NCBI GenBank assembly: GCA_965603015.1
Contig: CBFDBJ010000015.1
Location: 1 to 55,919, forward strand
From: JAUWTJ01 sp965603015
GTDB lineage: Bacteria; Pseudomonadota; Alphaproteobacteria; M2410
Reading direction: 5' to 3'
Length of the DNA: 55,919 nt
The position numbers were made by a program, and so were the translations under genes. Under the pieces are notes generated by a model, which ran no database searches, was not told the DNA's origin, and was given only the letters and a program-made list of their open reading frames with translations. Positions 8,533 through 17,096 of this stretch are shown piece after piece (position 1 is the stretch's first letter; the number at the start of each line of letters is the position of its first letter).

Positions 8533-9765
8533 TTACCGACTCAAAATCGTAATGCACTGAGCGGCTGCGTCGGTGCCAAGCGACCCGCCGCCATTGTGGG
8601 CAAGGCCGACTTTTGCGCCTTCGACCTGGCGCTCGCCGGAACGACCCTGGAGCTGTTCGGTGATTTCGACGATCTGGGCAATGCCTGTAGCGCCGACCGG
8701 ATGACCCTTGCGCAGGAGACCGCCGGATGTATTGACCGGCAGACGTCCACCAAGTTTGGTGACGCCGTCACTGACCAGCTTGCCGCCTTCACCCTTGCCG
8801 CAAATGCCAAGGCTTTCATAGGCCATGATTTCTGCTGGAGCGGAGGCATCGTGGAGTTCGATGATGGACAGATCTTCCGGTCCATAACCTGATTCTTCAT
8901 AGGCTTCCTGGGTGCATAGATCTGCAACACTGCCTTCACCGGGCGCGCGGTCCCAGCCGGAGCGCAGAACACTGGAGACGGCCTTGACGGGATTTGTCAA
9001 ACCCAGTTCTCTCGCCTTCTTCTCACTGACGATCACAACGGCTGCCGCGCCGTCGCCAATTGGCGAGCACATCGGGCGTGTCAGTGGTTCGGCAATCATC
9101 GGTGAGGCCAGAACGTCTTCGATGGTCAGGGCTTCGCGAAATTGTGCGCGTGGATTGAGGCTGCCGTGGAAGGAGTTCTTGGCAGAAACACCGGCGAACT
9201 GTTCGACGGTGGTGCCATAGGCTTCCATATGGGAGCGGGCCGCTGAGGCATAGATATCCATGAACATGGAGCGGTTCTTGCCCGCCCCGCCGGACGCTTT
9301 TTTGGCGCCACCTGCCTCGGCGGATTTCTTCAGGCTCTCCATGATCTTGACCATGTTTTCAACATCTACAGCGCCGGAGAAGGCGGCAAAGGATTTGGCC
9401 TTGTCGGTGTGGTAGAGTTTTTCAACTCCCAGAGCCAGCACGCAATCGTAAAGCCCGCCGGTGACCATGGCCGCGGCCTGGTTAAAAGCGGTCGAGGCTG
9501 ACGCGCAGGCATTCTCGACGTTGACGACCGGGATCTGTCCCATGCCGACACTTCTGAGGACGACCTGGCCACGGATGCATTCCTGACCGGTAACGAGACC
9601 GGCGGCTGCATTGCCAACCCAGGCGGCTTCTATGTCACCCTTGGCCAAACCAGCGTCCTTGATAGCTGCTTCAACAGCTTCGCCGCCGATGGCTTTCAGT
9701 CCGAGATCGAGATGCTTGCCGAATTGCGTCATGCCGACACCGGCGATATAGGCATTAAGTTTCAT
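8533..9765 (-). CDS. Thiolase-family protein (acetyl-CoA acetyltransferase / SCP2-thiolase type)
   Basis: A 410-residue thiolase fold. The acyl-accepting cysteine is C87 in ENACASAS and the GHPVGATG motif has H355. The usual second catalytic cysteine (CxG near the C-terminus) is replaced by AHNGGG (H390), which marks the SCP2-like subclass rather than classical biosynthetic thiolases. Such enzymes cleave or transfer acyl groups on branched or sterol-like CoA esters, or act with a DUF35 partner; no DUF35 gene is adjacent. It is flanked by two copies of the same palindromic repeat. In the block it would complete beta-oxidation after the dehydrogenases and hydratase. Confidence 0.9.
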   Translation of the reverse strand: MKLNAYIAGVGMTQFGKHLDLGLKAIGGEAVEAAIKDAGLAKGDIEAAWVGNAAAGLVTGQECIRGQVVLRSVGMGQIPVVNVENACASASTAFNQAAAMVTGGLYDCVLALGVEKLYHTDKAKSFAAFSGAVDVENMVKIMESLKKSAEAGGAKKASGGAGKNRSMFMDIYASAARSHMEAYGTTVEQFAGVSAKNSFHGSLNPRAQFREALTIEDVLASPMIAEPLTRPMCSPIGDGAAAVVIVSEKKARELGLTNPVKAVSSVLRSGWDRAPGEGSVADLCTQEAYEESGYGPEDLSIIELHDASAPAEIMAYESLGICGKGEGGKLVSDGVTKLGGRLPVNTSGGLLRKGHPVGATGIAQIVEITEQLQGRSGERQVEGAKVGLAHNGGGSLGTDAAAQCITILSR

Positions 9766-9805
9766 TGTTTCCTCCGTGTCGAGAGTGGAGGGTCCACTCC
9801 CTGAT

Positions 9806-9906
9806 TGTCATCCTCGGGCCGTGCGAAGCGCGGAGCCGGGGATCCAGAATTTTATAGTTCGCTCCATGGATCCCCGGTTCCGCCGAATGGCGGCCCGAGG
9901 ATGACA
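9806..9906. repeat. Long palindromic intergenic repeat, copy 2 (family A)
   Basis: Same design as the copy at 8426: outer arms TGTCATCCTCGGGC and GCCCGAGGATGACA, central arms GAGCCGGGGATCCA and TGGATCCCCGGTTC, and two side hairpins (CCGtGC-gaa-GCgCGG and CCGCC-gaat-GGCGG). The side-hairpin bases differ from copy 1 but pairing is kept, so structure is conserved over sequence. Confidence 0.9.
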
Positions 9907-9917
9907 CGGAGAAAATA

Positions 9918-10712
9918 TTACAGCAGTCCCGGTGGTTCGATACCAAGAGCGCCCTGCAGGAAGTCGAGTTCCGCTTCGCGGTCCGGCAGCGGTGCCGGGG
10001 TGGTGAACATGCCGTCGGCTGTCAGTTCGGCAACAACGCCTTCGTCACGCGGGAACGGATTGTCGAAGGTGTTCATCTTGAAGAGATCGCCAAACGGCTG
10101 ACGGGGACGCTGGCCGCCTGCTTCCCAATGCTCGGCAGGGTAGCCAACCGTCTGGAGCAGCAGGACACGGGCTTGTTCCGGAAGGCTCATGGCCTCCTTG
10201 ATCTTGTCACCGTGAGGGGTGCCGAGGCAGCAAGTTCCCAAGCCCTGCTCATAGGCCATGAGAGTGGCCTGGGCGATGCCCTGGCCACAGTCGAGCTCGT
10301 TCAAGCCGGGGGCCTTCATGCCTTCCAGCAGGCTGGAGAAGAATGGAATGAGTTGTTCTTCCAGGGCCTTCTTGCGCAGCTCAATGCCGCCGAACCCAAG
10401 GGCGCCGACTTCCGTCAATTCGCGCAGGCGGTTTGACTGATCATCAACGGCAGCGCCATCGACATACCAGACGATAACGACCGGGGCGACCTGGATTTGC
10501 CAGCCAACAACCATGGCGCCGAGGCTATCGAGGACTTCCTTCGGCGCTGAGTCCTTGAAAACTGCGACGGCGCGAAGCGATTGCACGTTGCCCCAATGAG
10601 AGGCAATGCGTGCGGCTTCAAACATCATTTGAATTTTTTCCGGCTCGACCATTTTGTAGGGGCGAACAAATCGGATCGACCGGCGTCGTCCGATGACTTC
10701 ACGTAGTTCCAT
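9918..10712 (-). CDS. Nitroreductase-family protein
   Basis: A 264-residue FMN-dependent nitroreductase fold. The N-terminal RRRSIRFVRPYKMVEPEKI is the typical FMN-phosphate-binding arginine segment, and GLGTCCLGTP with ILLLQTVGYPAE-like sequence (LLLQTVGYP) forms the C-terminal half. The family reduces nitro groups, quinones, enones or flavins with NAD(P)H, or acts on dehydro-F420. It lies in the acyl-CoA block, 37 bp behind an acyl-CoA dehydrogenase. An alternative to a catabolic role is discussed in the findings: the F420 operon 4 kb away has no dehydro-F420 reductase domain. The exact reaction is open. Confidence 0.87.
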   Translation of the reverse strand: MELREVIGRRRSIRFVRPYKMVEPEKIQMMFEAARIASHWGNVQSLRAVAVFKDSAPKEVLDSLGAMVVGWQIQVAPVVIVWYVDGAAVDDQSNRLRELTEVGALGFGGIELRKKALEEQLIPFFSSLLEGMKAPGLNELDCGQGIAQATLMAYEQGLGTCCLGTPHGDKIKEAMSLPEQARVLLLQTVGYPAEHWEAGGQRPRQPFGDLFKMNTFDNPFPRDEGVVAELTADGMFTTPAPLPDREAELDFLQGALGIEPPGLL

Positions 10713-10749
10713 GTCTTTCTCCTTTGGTTATCATTCCTGTTTCTGTTCC

Positions 10750-11949
10750 TTATTCTTCGACAAGCTTGTCTGCGCAAACGAGTCCGAGGACGTCGTTGCA
10801 GCCATCCTCGATCATTGATATGCGGGCATCCCGGAGCATCTTTTCGATCGGGTATTCCTTTGAAATCCCGTTGCCACCGAAAATTTGCAAGGCCTCAGAG
10901 GCAACCTCGAAGGCGGTCTGGGTGGCCGTGACCTTTGCTGCGATTGCGGGGCCAAGGTTGCCATTGCCTGCTGCATTGCTCATTGCCACCTTGCGGGACA
11001 GGCAGCGCGCGGCCTCGACTTTGCGGTACATCTGGAAAATCCGCGCCTTGACGCTTTGATGCTGGATGATCGGAACGCCGCCCTGAACGCGGGTTTTGGC
11101 ATATTCAAGCGCCTCCTCGAAGGCGGCGCGGGCAAGCCCGGTAAAGGTCAGGGCCATGCCTGTGTTGGCGCCGGTCAAGGTCTGATCAATTGCAAATTGA
11201 TAGAGGTCAGGGCCGAAAAGAACATTGTCAGCAGGCACCCGAACTTCATCAAAGAATATCTCACCTTGATTCAGAGCGCGCTGACCGATCTTCTCCAGTG
11301 CCTTGCCGCGACTGACGCCTTTGCTTTGCAAATTGACAAGGATAACGCTGCCACCTTTTTTGCCGTCGGCGGTTTCCATTGCGCAGTAAAGCGCTGCCTG
11401 TTCGGCTATGGTGCCATTGGAGACCCATGCGGCTTTTTGGCCGGAGATAACATATTCATTGCCGTCGGCCCGGGCGATGCAATCCGCCCTGCTGCGCGTG
11501 GCGCCGGGGGCCATGATATTGTCACCAAAGTCGATCATGTCAGAGCCGTGGTTGGGCTCTGTGATGGCCCAGCAGCCATTGGTGCCTTGCGGGAAACGTG
11601 CGGCCAGTTCCGCATTGCCGGAATTGGCCGCCATGCCGCCTGCCATGGCGCCAGCGCCAAAGGATATGGCAAGGCCCGAATCGCCCCAGCCCATTTCTTC
11701 GGAGACCAGGCAACTGATGCGGGCCTGTTCAATCGGGCTGAGGTCGGGATCGACCTCGCGTAAGCCAAGATCGTTATATTGCTTGTGAAGGTCCCAAAGA
11801 ATGCTGTCCTTGGCGATTACGTCCTCGGCGCTCATTTTGTCGAGTTTGTCGCCTGCAGGGCGCATGACCTCGGCGGCAAACCTGTGAGCTGTGTCCCGCA
11901 CGGCCCGTTCGGTCTCGTTGAGGTCAAATTCCAGGTCAATAACCGGCAT
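10750..11949 (-). CDS. Acyl-CoA dehydrogenase, tandem copy 1 of 3
   Basis: A 399-residue FAD enzyme of the acyl-CoA dehydrogenase superfamily that introduces a 2,3 double bond into an acyl-CoA, passing electrons to ETF. Seen: WAITEPNHGSD (flavin/substrate segment), IFFDEVRVPADNV, the QIFGGNGISKEYPIEKMLRDAR block, and MIEDGCNDVLGL, where the Glu occupies the catalytic-base position. AAGGGAAGG lies before the ATG. The next two genes upstream are clear paralogues with the same length and motifs. It is followed at 37 bp by the nitroreductase gene. Confidence 0.93.
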   Translation of the reverse strand: MPVIDLEFDLNETERAVRDTAHRFAAEVMRPAGDKLDKMSAEDVIAKDSILWDLHKQYNDLGLREVDPDLSPIEQARISCLVSEEMGWGDSGLAISFGAGAMAGGMAANSGNAELAARFPQGTNGCWAITEPNHGSDMIDFGDNIMAPGATRSRADCIARADGNEYVISGQKAAWVSNGTIAEQAALYCAMETADGKKGGSVILVNLQSKGVSRGKALEKIGQRALNQGEIFFDEVRVPADNVLFGPDLYQFAIDQTLTGANTGMALTFTGLARAAFEEALEYAKTRVQGGVPIIQHQSVKARIFQMYRKVEAARCLSRKVAMSNAAGNGNLGPAIAAKVTATQTAFEVASEALQIFGGNGISKEYPIEKMLRDARISMIEDGCNDVLGLVCADKLVEE

Positions 11950-12033
11950 AGTCGTTCCTTCCCTTGAAGGCGATCTCCTGAAGACCGCAGTTTTCTGAGC
12001 TCTGTTGTTGTTTTTTTACACGGGCCCGAAGAA

Positions 12034-13233
12034 CTAGTCGCATGCTAACCGTCCTGCGGCGATAAGGCCAAGTGTTTCGTTGCAGCCGTCCTCGATCATG
12101 GAGATCCGGGCGTCCCGGAACATTTTTTCGATTGGATATTCTCTTGAAATTCCGTTGCCGCCAAAAATTTGCAGGGCGTCGGAGGCGACATCAAAGGCGG
12201 TTTGCGTGCCGGTGACTTTCGAGGCGATGGCAGATGTAAGGTCAGGTGTTGGTCCGCCGACGTTTGCCAGATATGTGTTCCATGCAAGGGCTCTTGCGGC
12301 CTCGACCTTGCGGTACATGGTGAAGATCCGGGCCTTGACGCTTTGATGCTCGATAATCGGAACGCCGCCCTGGATCCGGGTTTGGGAATAGTCGAGGGCC
12401 AGTTCAAAGGCGGCTTTTGCAAGGCCCGCGAAAAGAACGCCCATGCCGGAGTTGGCCCCGGTCAGGGTGCCGTTACCACCAGCTGTGTAAAGCTCGGGCG
12501 GTACGACCATGTGGTCTGCCGGAATGAAGACGTCATCGAAAAAGATTTCACCCTGGTTGAGGGCGCGCTGGCCGATCTTGTCGAGGGGTTTGCCTTTGGA
12601 GACGCCGTCCGAGGTCAGATCGACGAGGAAGACGCCGCCACCTGAAACGTCGCCGTCCTGATCATAGGCACAGTAAAGGGCTGCACGTTCAGCGATTGTC
12701 CCGTTTGAAACCCAGGCGGCTTTTTGGCCATTGATGCGAAAGCCGTTGCCAACTGGCGTGGCGATGCAATCGGGTCTTGAGTATTTGACCCCGGGCGCGC
12801 CGATGCGTTTGTCCATATCGACGATGTCCGAGCCATGATTAGGTTCCGTTACAGCCCAACAGCCGATTTTATCTTCCGGGAACTTTTCCATGAGGTCGGG
12901 ATTGCCGCTCAGGGCGGCGAGACTTGAGGGCATGGTCGAGACGCTGCAGGAAATGGCCAGGCCAGAATCTCCCCACGCCATCTCCTCGCTGACGATGGCG
13001 GAGATGCGCGCCGCCTCCAGCGGCGTAAGATCGGGATCTGCGGTGCCGAGGCCCAGCTCGCGGTATTGGGTGTGGACATCATAAAGAATGCTGCTGGCGA
13101 TCATGTCCTCGGCAGAGAGAGCATCAAGGGCAATTCCGGCGGGGCGCAACACATCGGCAGCGAACTGGTGCGCCGTTTCCTGAACGGCGCGCTCGGTCTC
13201 GGTTAGATCAATGCGAAGGTCTGGTACAGGCAT
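12034..13233 (-). CDS. Acyl-CoA dehydrogenase, tandem copy 2 of 3
   Basis: A 399-residue paralogue of its two neighbours, with WAVTEPNHGSD, IFFDDVFIPADHMV, GVPIIEHQSVKARIF, QIFGGNGISREYPIEKMFRDAR and the catalytic Glu in MIEDGCNETLGL. The ATG at 13233 follows GAGGGAGA and lies 12 bases after the stop of copy 3, so the two are co-transcribed. An in-frame TTG at 13248 would overlap that stop and lacks a ribosome-binding site. The three copies differ mainly in the N-terminal alpha domain (here PVPDLRIDLTETERAV) and in the loop after PADNM. Divergent acyl specificities, or heteromer formation, are possible inferences. Confidence 0.93.
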   Translation of the reverse strand: MPVPDLRIDLTETERAVQETAHQFAADVLRPAGIALDALSAEDMIASSILYDVHTQYRELGLGTADPDLTPLEAARISAIVSEEMAWGDSGLAISCSVSTMPSSLAALSGNPDLMEKFPEDKIGCWAVTEPNHGSDIVDMDKRIGAPGVKYSRPDCIATPVGNGFRINGQKAAWVSNGTIAERAALYCAYDQDGDVSGGGVFLVDLTSDGVSKGKPLDKIGQRALNQGEIFFDDVFIPADHMVVPPELYTAGGNGTLTGANSGMGVLFAGLAKAAFELALDYSQTRIQGGVPIIEHQSVKARIFTMYRKVEAARALAWNTYLANVGGPTPDLTSAIASKVTGTQTAFDVASDALQIFGGNGISREYPIEKMFRDARISMIEDGCNETLGLIAAGRLACD

Positions 13234-13244
13234 TTCCGTCTCCC

Positions 13245-14456
13245 TCAATCAGCGGCCATGCGTGTGGCGGCAATCAGACCCAGGATTTCATTGCAGCCGT
13301 CTTCAATCATGGAAATGCGGGCGTCGCGGAACATTTTCTCGATCGAGTATTCCTTTGAGATGCCGTTGCCGCCAAAGATTTGCAGTGCATCGGAGGCGAC
13401 GTCAAAGGCGGTCTGGGTTGATGTCACCTTGGTGGTGATGGCCGCTTCAAGAGAAGGCGTTTCACTCAGGGCGTTGTAGAGTGCAACGCGGCGATTGAGG
13501 GCTATGGCCGCCTCAACACGTCGGTACATTGAGAAGATCCGTGCCTTGACGCTTTGATGTTCGATGATCGGTACACCGCCCTGGACTCTTGTTTTGGCGT
13601 ACTCGAACGCTTCGTCGAAGGCAGCTTTTGCAAGTCCGCCAAAAACCGTGCCCATGCCTGTGTTGGCGGTCGTCAGGATCGCTTCCTTGGCGAAGGTGTA
13701 CATGTCCGGCCCGGCGATCATATTGTCGGCAGGCACCCTGACGTCTTCAAAGAAGATTTCACCCTGGTTGAGCGGGCGCTGCCCGATCTTGTCGAGGGGC
13801 TTGCCCTTGGTGACGCCGTCTTCGGTGAGATCAACCAGGAAGAGGCCGCCATGCTCAATGCCATTACCGAGATCAACAGGGCAGAAGAGGGCGCAGGTTT
13901 CCGACGTCGTGCCGTTTGTCACCCAGGCTGCTTTTTGCCCGGTAATAACAAACGAGTTGCCGTCCTTGCGGGCATAGACGTCGGGGCGTCCCCACTCCTT
14001 GCCTGGTGCGAGAATCAGCTTCTGCGGATCGAGCTCGTCAGAGCCATGTGAGGGCTCTGTAATCGCCCAGGAGCCGACTTTTGAGCCGCCGAATTTCTCG
14101 ATGATTTCGTCGTTGCCGGAAAAGTTGGCAAAAAATCCGGGAATGCCTGCGGCACCAAGTGAGCAGGCCAGTCCGGCATCGCCCCAGCCCATCTCCTCTG
14201 AAATGAAAGTTTGAATGCGCGCCGCTTCTCGTGGAGGAAGATCACTGTCCTGATCACCGCCAAGAACGCTGAGACCCAGTTCTTCATTCTTCTTAAAAAC
14301 ATCCCAAAGAATGGAATCAGCAGCAATGACTTCTTCGGGACTGAGCTTGTCGAGCTTTTCGCCTGCGGGACGCAGGACCTCTGCGGCAAATCGGTGAGCA
14401 GTATCCTTGGCCGCTCTTTCTGTCTCTGTGAGATCAAAATCGAGATCGGGTACCAT
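13245..14456 (-). CDS. Acyl-CoA dehydrogenase, tandem copy 3 of 3
   Basis: A 403-residue acyl-CoA dehydrogenase, the promoter-proximal gene of the trio. Seen: WAITEPSHGSDELD, IFFEDVRVPADNMI, GVPIIEHQSVKARIFSMYRRVE, QIFGGNGISKEYSIEKMFRDAR and MIEDGCNEILGL with the catalytic Glu. GGGAGGAAAACC precedes the ATG. It starts 119 bp behind the fbiC stop on the same strand, so read-through from the F420 operon is possible. Copies 1-3 share long identical motifs and arose by duplication. Confidence 0.93.
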   Translation of the reverse strand: MVPDLDFDLTETERAAKDTAHRFAAEVLRPAGEKLDKLSPEEVIAADSILWDVFKKNEELGLSVLGGDQDSDLPPREAARIQTFISEEMGWGDAGLACSLGAAGIPGFFANFSGNDEIIEKFGGSKVGSWAITEPSHGSDELDPQKLILAPGKEWGRPDVYARKDGNSFVITGQKAAWVTNGTTSETCALFCPVDLGNGIEHGGLFLVDLTEDGVTKGKPLDKIGQRPLNQGEIFFEDVRVPADNMIAGPDMYTFAKEAILTTANTGMGTVFGGLAKAAFDEAFEYAKTRVQGGVPIIEHQSVKARIFSMYRRVEAAIALNRRVALYNALSETPSLEAAITTKVTSTQTAFDVASDALQIFGGNGISKEYSIEKMFRDARISMIEDGCNEILGLIAATRMAAD

Positions 14457-14575
14457 GGTTTTCCTCCCTTTTTATTGAGAGAAGCAAACCACAGTCAATC
14501 CACCCTGACAACACGGGCCAAAGGCAAAGCATACCGCGAAGTGACGGGTTTCTCAGGTGGATCGATTGTCCTGCG

Positions 14576-17065
14576 CTATTCTGCCGCAGCCTGATCCGGA
14601 GTTGCAGGAGCCTTGCGGCTTTGCAGTTCATTTACGACCGGCGTCAGTGTGCGGGCGGCAAAGGAGGTGCGTCTGCGTTCCTCCTGCGCCAGACCATATT
14701 GGGTCGTGCGCTGAACAGGTGCGCGGCCAAGACCCTGAATAACGCTCTCCATGTCTTCGGGCGGCAGTTCCTCGCCGACGCTGGCCCCGGCGGCGCGGGA
14801 AATAGACTCGTTCATCAGCGTGCCGCCAAGGTCATTCGCGCCTGAAGTGAGGCAGGCCTTGACGCCAGGCAGGCCCATTTTGGTCCACGAGACCTGAATG
14901 TTTGGGATGACCGGGTTGAGCGCGAGCCGGGCAACCGCATGAAGCAGAACCGCCTCACGGAAGGTCGGCCCCTTGCGCGTCGAGGACTTCAGGAACATCG
15001 GCGCCTCCATGTGAACAAAGGGAAGCGGCACAAATTCGGTGAATTTCCCACGGCCTCTGTCGAGGCTTCGCGCTTGCAACTCACGCAGGCGCAGGAGATG
15101 GCGGGCCGAATGGACCGGCTGTTCGATATGGCCGTACATGATTGTGGCGGTGGTGTTGAAGCCCTGCGCATGGGCCTCGCCGACAATTTCAAGCCAGAGG
15201 TCTGTGGTCAATTTGTCAGGACAGAGAATTTTGCGCACGTCATCGTCGAGAATTTCAGCGGCGGTTCCCGGCAAGGTGCCAAGCCCGGCATCCTTGAGGG
15301 CCTTGTAGTAATCCGCCAGCGAAAGGCCAAGGGTGGTTGCGCCTTGATAGACTTCAAGCGGACTGAAGGCGTGGATGTGCATATCCGGCAGGGCGCGTTT
15401 GATGGCGCGGCAAATCTCAAGATAGGTGTTGCCGTCGTAGGAGGGATGAATGCCGCCCTGCAGACAGACTTCTGTTGCGCCGCGATCCCACGCTTCACTG
15501 GCGCGCCGGACGACCTCCTCATTGGAGATGTCATAAGGCTTGCCGCGCAGGTCTTCATGGGTCTTGCCCTTGGAGAAGGCGCAGAAGGTGCAATGATAGG
15601 TGCAGATATTGGTGTAGTTGATGTTGCGGTTGACCACATAGGTCACATCGTCGCCTGAAACGCGTTTGCGCAGCTCATTGGCGGCGTGGCAGATATCGAC
15701 GGCTTCGCGGCCCCGCGCGGTCAGAAGGCGGGCGATCTCGTTTTCCTCAAGCGCCTTGCCGTCGCGGGCTTTCATCAAAATGCTCTCGACGCCGGTTGGC
15801 CTGTTAGTGCGACCGGCACCCAGAAAGGCGAGGTCGGCGGCGCTGGGGTCGACATTCGCCCCGGCGTACCAGTCACTTTCTCGCGCCAGACCATCGCCGG
15901 CCTGGGCAGAGCTGAGAGCAGCATGCAGGTTTTTGTCGAGCCACGTATCCTGGTCGCGCAGATAAGCAGGATAGGTCGTCAGGCGCTCGCAGAGGTGAAA
16001 GCCTTCGGCGTCGCAATCGGCTGCCAGCGTATCAAGATGCGGCCAGGGCGCCTCGGGATTGACGTGATCGGCAGTGACCGGCGAGATGCCGCCCCAGTCG
16101 TTGATGCCGGCCTGAATGAGCGGGCGGATGCCATCGGGGCTGAGGTTGGGTGGTACCTGAAGGCTCATGTCAGAGCCGAAGATCAGCCGCGCGACGGCGA
16201 TGGTCCATAGCAGCTCATCGAGGTCCGGCTCCGGCGCGAAGGCCATTTTGGTGTGCGGCTTGGCGCGGAAATTCTGTATAATGATTTCCTGGATATGGCC
16301 GTATTCGTCAGAGATATCACGGATCGCCAGAAGGCTCTCGATCCGCTCTTTGCGGGTCTCGCCGATGCCGATGAGAATACCTGTGGTGAAGGGGACTTGC
16401 GCTTCACCAGCGGTGCGCAGGGCGGCAAGCCTGGCCTCGGGCGTCTTGTCGGGCGAGCCGTGGTGCGGCATGCCTTTTTCGCACAGGCGCGGGCTCGCGC
16501 TTTCCAGCATGGTGCCCATGGACCCGGCCCAGGGGCGCAGGGGCATGATCTCTTCCAGTGACATGCAGCCGGGATTGAGATGCGGGATGAGGCCGGTTTC
16601 TTCAAAGACCGTTTTGGCGGCAGCGCGAACATAATCAAGAGTGCTCGCATAGCCATTGTCGCCGAGCCATTCGCGGACGGCGGTATAACGTTCTTCGGGT
16701 CGCTCGCCCAAAGTGAAGAGGGCTTCCTTGCAACCGGTCTGCGCGCCCTCGCGGGCGATCTCGAGGACTTCTTGCAGCGAGAGGTAGGGCGAGGCGAGTG
16801 ACCTGGGTGTTTTGGCAAAGGTGCAATAATGACAGACATCACGGCAGAGCTGTGTCAGTGGAATGAAGACCTTGCGGGAGTAGGTCAGCGTGTTGCCAAA
16901 GCCTTTTACGCGCAGCTTCGAGGCTTCATTCATCAGCCATGAAAGATTTGTCGATCCGGCGAGGCCCAGCGCCTCTGCGTGATCCGGCCGCTCGCCGCGC
17001 TCAAGGCGCGCAACAACGGCGCGCTCCTCCGGCGACAGTTTTGCCTTTTGATCCATATGATTCAT
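14576..17065 (-). CDS. fbiC: FO synthase, fused CofG-CofH (7,8-didemethyl-8-hydroxy-5-deazariboflavin synthase)
   Basis: This 829-residue double radical-SAM enzyme makes FO, the chromophore of coenzyme F420, from tyrosine and 5-amino-6-ribitylaminouracil. The N-terminal CofG half carries its 4Fe-4S/SAM motif CRDVCHYC (C74, C78, C81). The C-terminal CofH half carries NINYTNICTYHCTFC with a second CxxxCxxC. The G-then-H fusion is the layout known from actinobacterial FbiC; archaea keep two genes. No break or missing cysteine is seen. The ATG at 17065 has GAGG about 13 bases upstream; a second ATG at 17056 has none. It is the last gene of the five-gene F420 operon. Confidence 0.95.
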   Translation of the reverse strand: MNHMDQKAKLSPEERAVVARLERGERPDHAEALGLAGSTNLSWLMNEASKLRVKGFGNTLTYSRKVFIPLTQLCRDVCHYCTFAKTPRSLASPYLSLQEVLEIAREGAQTGCKEALFTLGERPEERYTAVREWLGDNGYASTLDYVRAAAKTVFEETGLIPHLNPGCMSLEEIMPLRPWAGSMGTMLESASPRLCEKGMPHHGSPDKTPEARLAALRTAGEAQVPFTTGILIGIGETRKERIESLLAIRDISDEYGHIQEIIIQNFRAKPHTKMAFAPEPDLDELLWTIAVARLIFGSDMSLQVPPNLSPDGIRPLIQAGINDWGGISPVTADHVNPEAPWPHLDTLAADCDAEGFHLCERLTTYPAYLRDQDTWLDKNLHAALSSAQAGDGLARESDWYAGANVDPSAADLAFLGAGRTNRPTGVESILMKARDGKALEENEIARLLTARGREAVDICHAANELRKRVSGDDVTYVVNRNINYTNICTYHCTFCAFSKGKTHEDLRGKPYDISNEEVVRRASEAWDRGATEVCLQGGIHPSYDGNTYLEICRAIKRALPDMHIHAFSPLEVYQGATTLGLSLADYYKALKDAGLGTLPGTAAEILDDDVRKILCPDKLTTDLWLEIVGEAHAQGFNTTATIMYGHIEQPVHSARHLLRLRELQARSLDRGRGKFTEFVPLPFVHMEAPMFLKSSTRKGPTFREAVLLHAVARLALNPVIPNIQVSWTKMGLPGVKACLTSGANDLGGTLMNESISRAAGASVGEELPPEDMESVIQGLGRAPVQRTTQYGLAQEERRRTSFAARTLTPVVNELQSRKAPATPDQAAAE

Positions 17066-17096
17066 GGGATCAGCGTATCCTCACCAGTTTTTTGGC

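Noticed and set aside
8426..9906. Possible CRISPR array formed by the two family A repeats
   Set aside because: Only two copies, about 100 bp each, separated by a whole gene; no regular spacers and no cas genes.
10885..11763. 292-codon plus-strand frame opposite acyl-CoA dehydrogenase copy 1
   Set aside because: No family signature; similar shadow frames appear opposite the paralogous copies, as expected from shared sequence.
14576..17065. FbiC as an erroneous fusion of two genes by a frameshift artefact
   Set aside because: The frame is continuous, both radical-SAM motifs are intact, and the CofG-CofH fusion is a known natural form.
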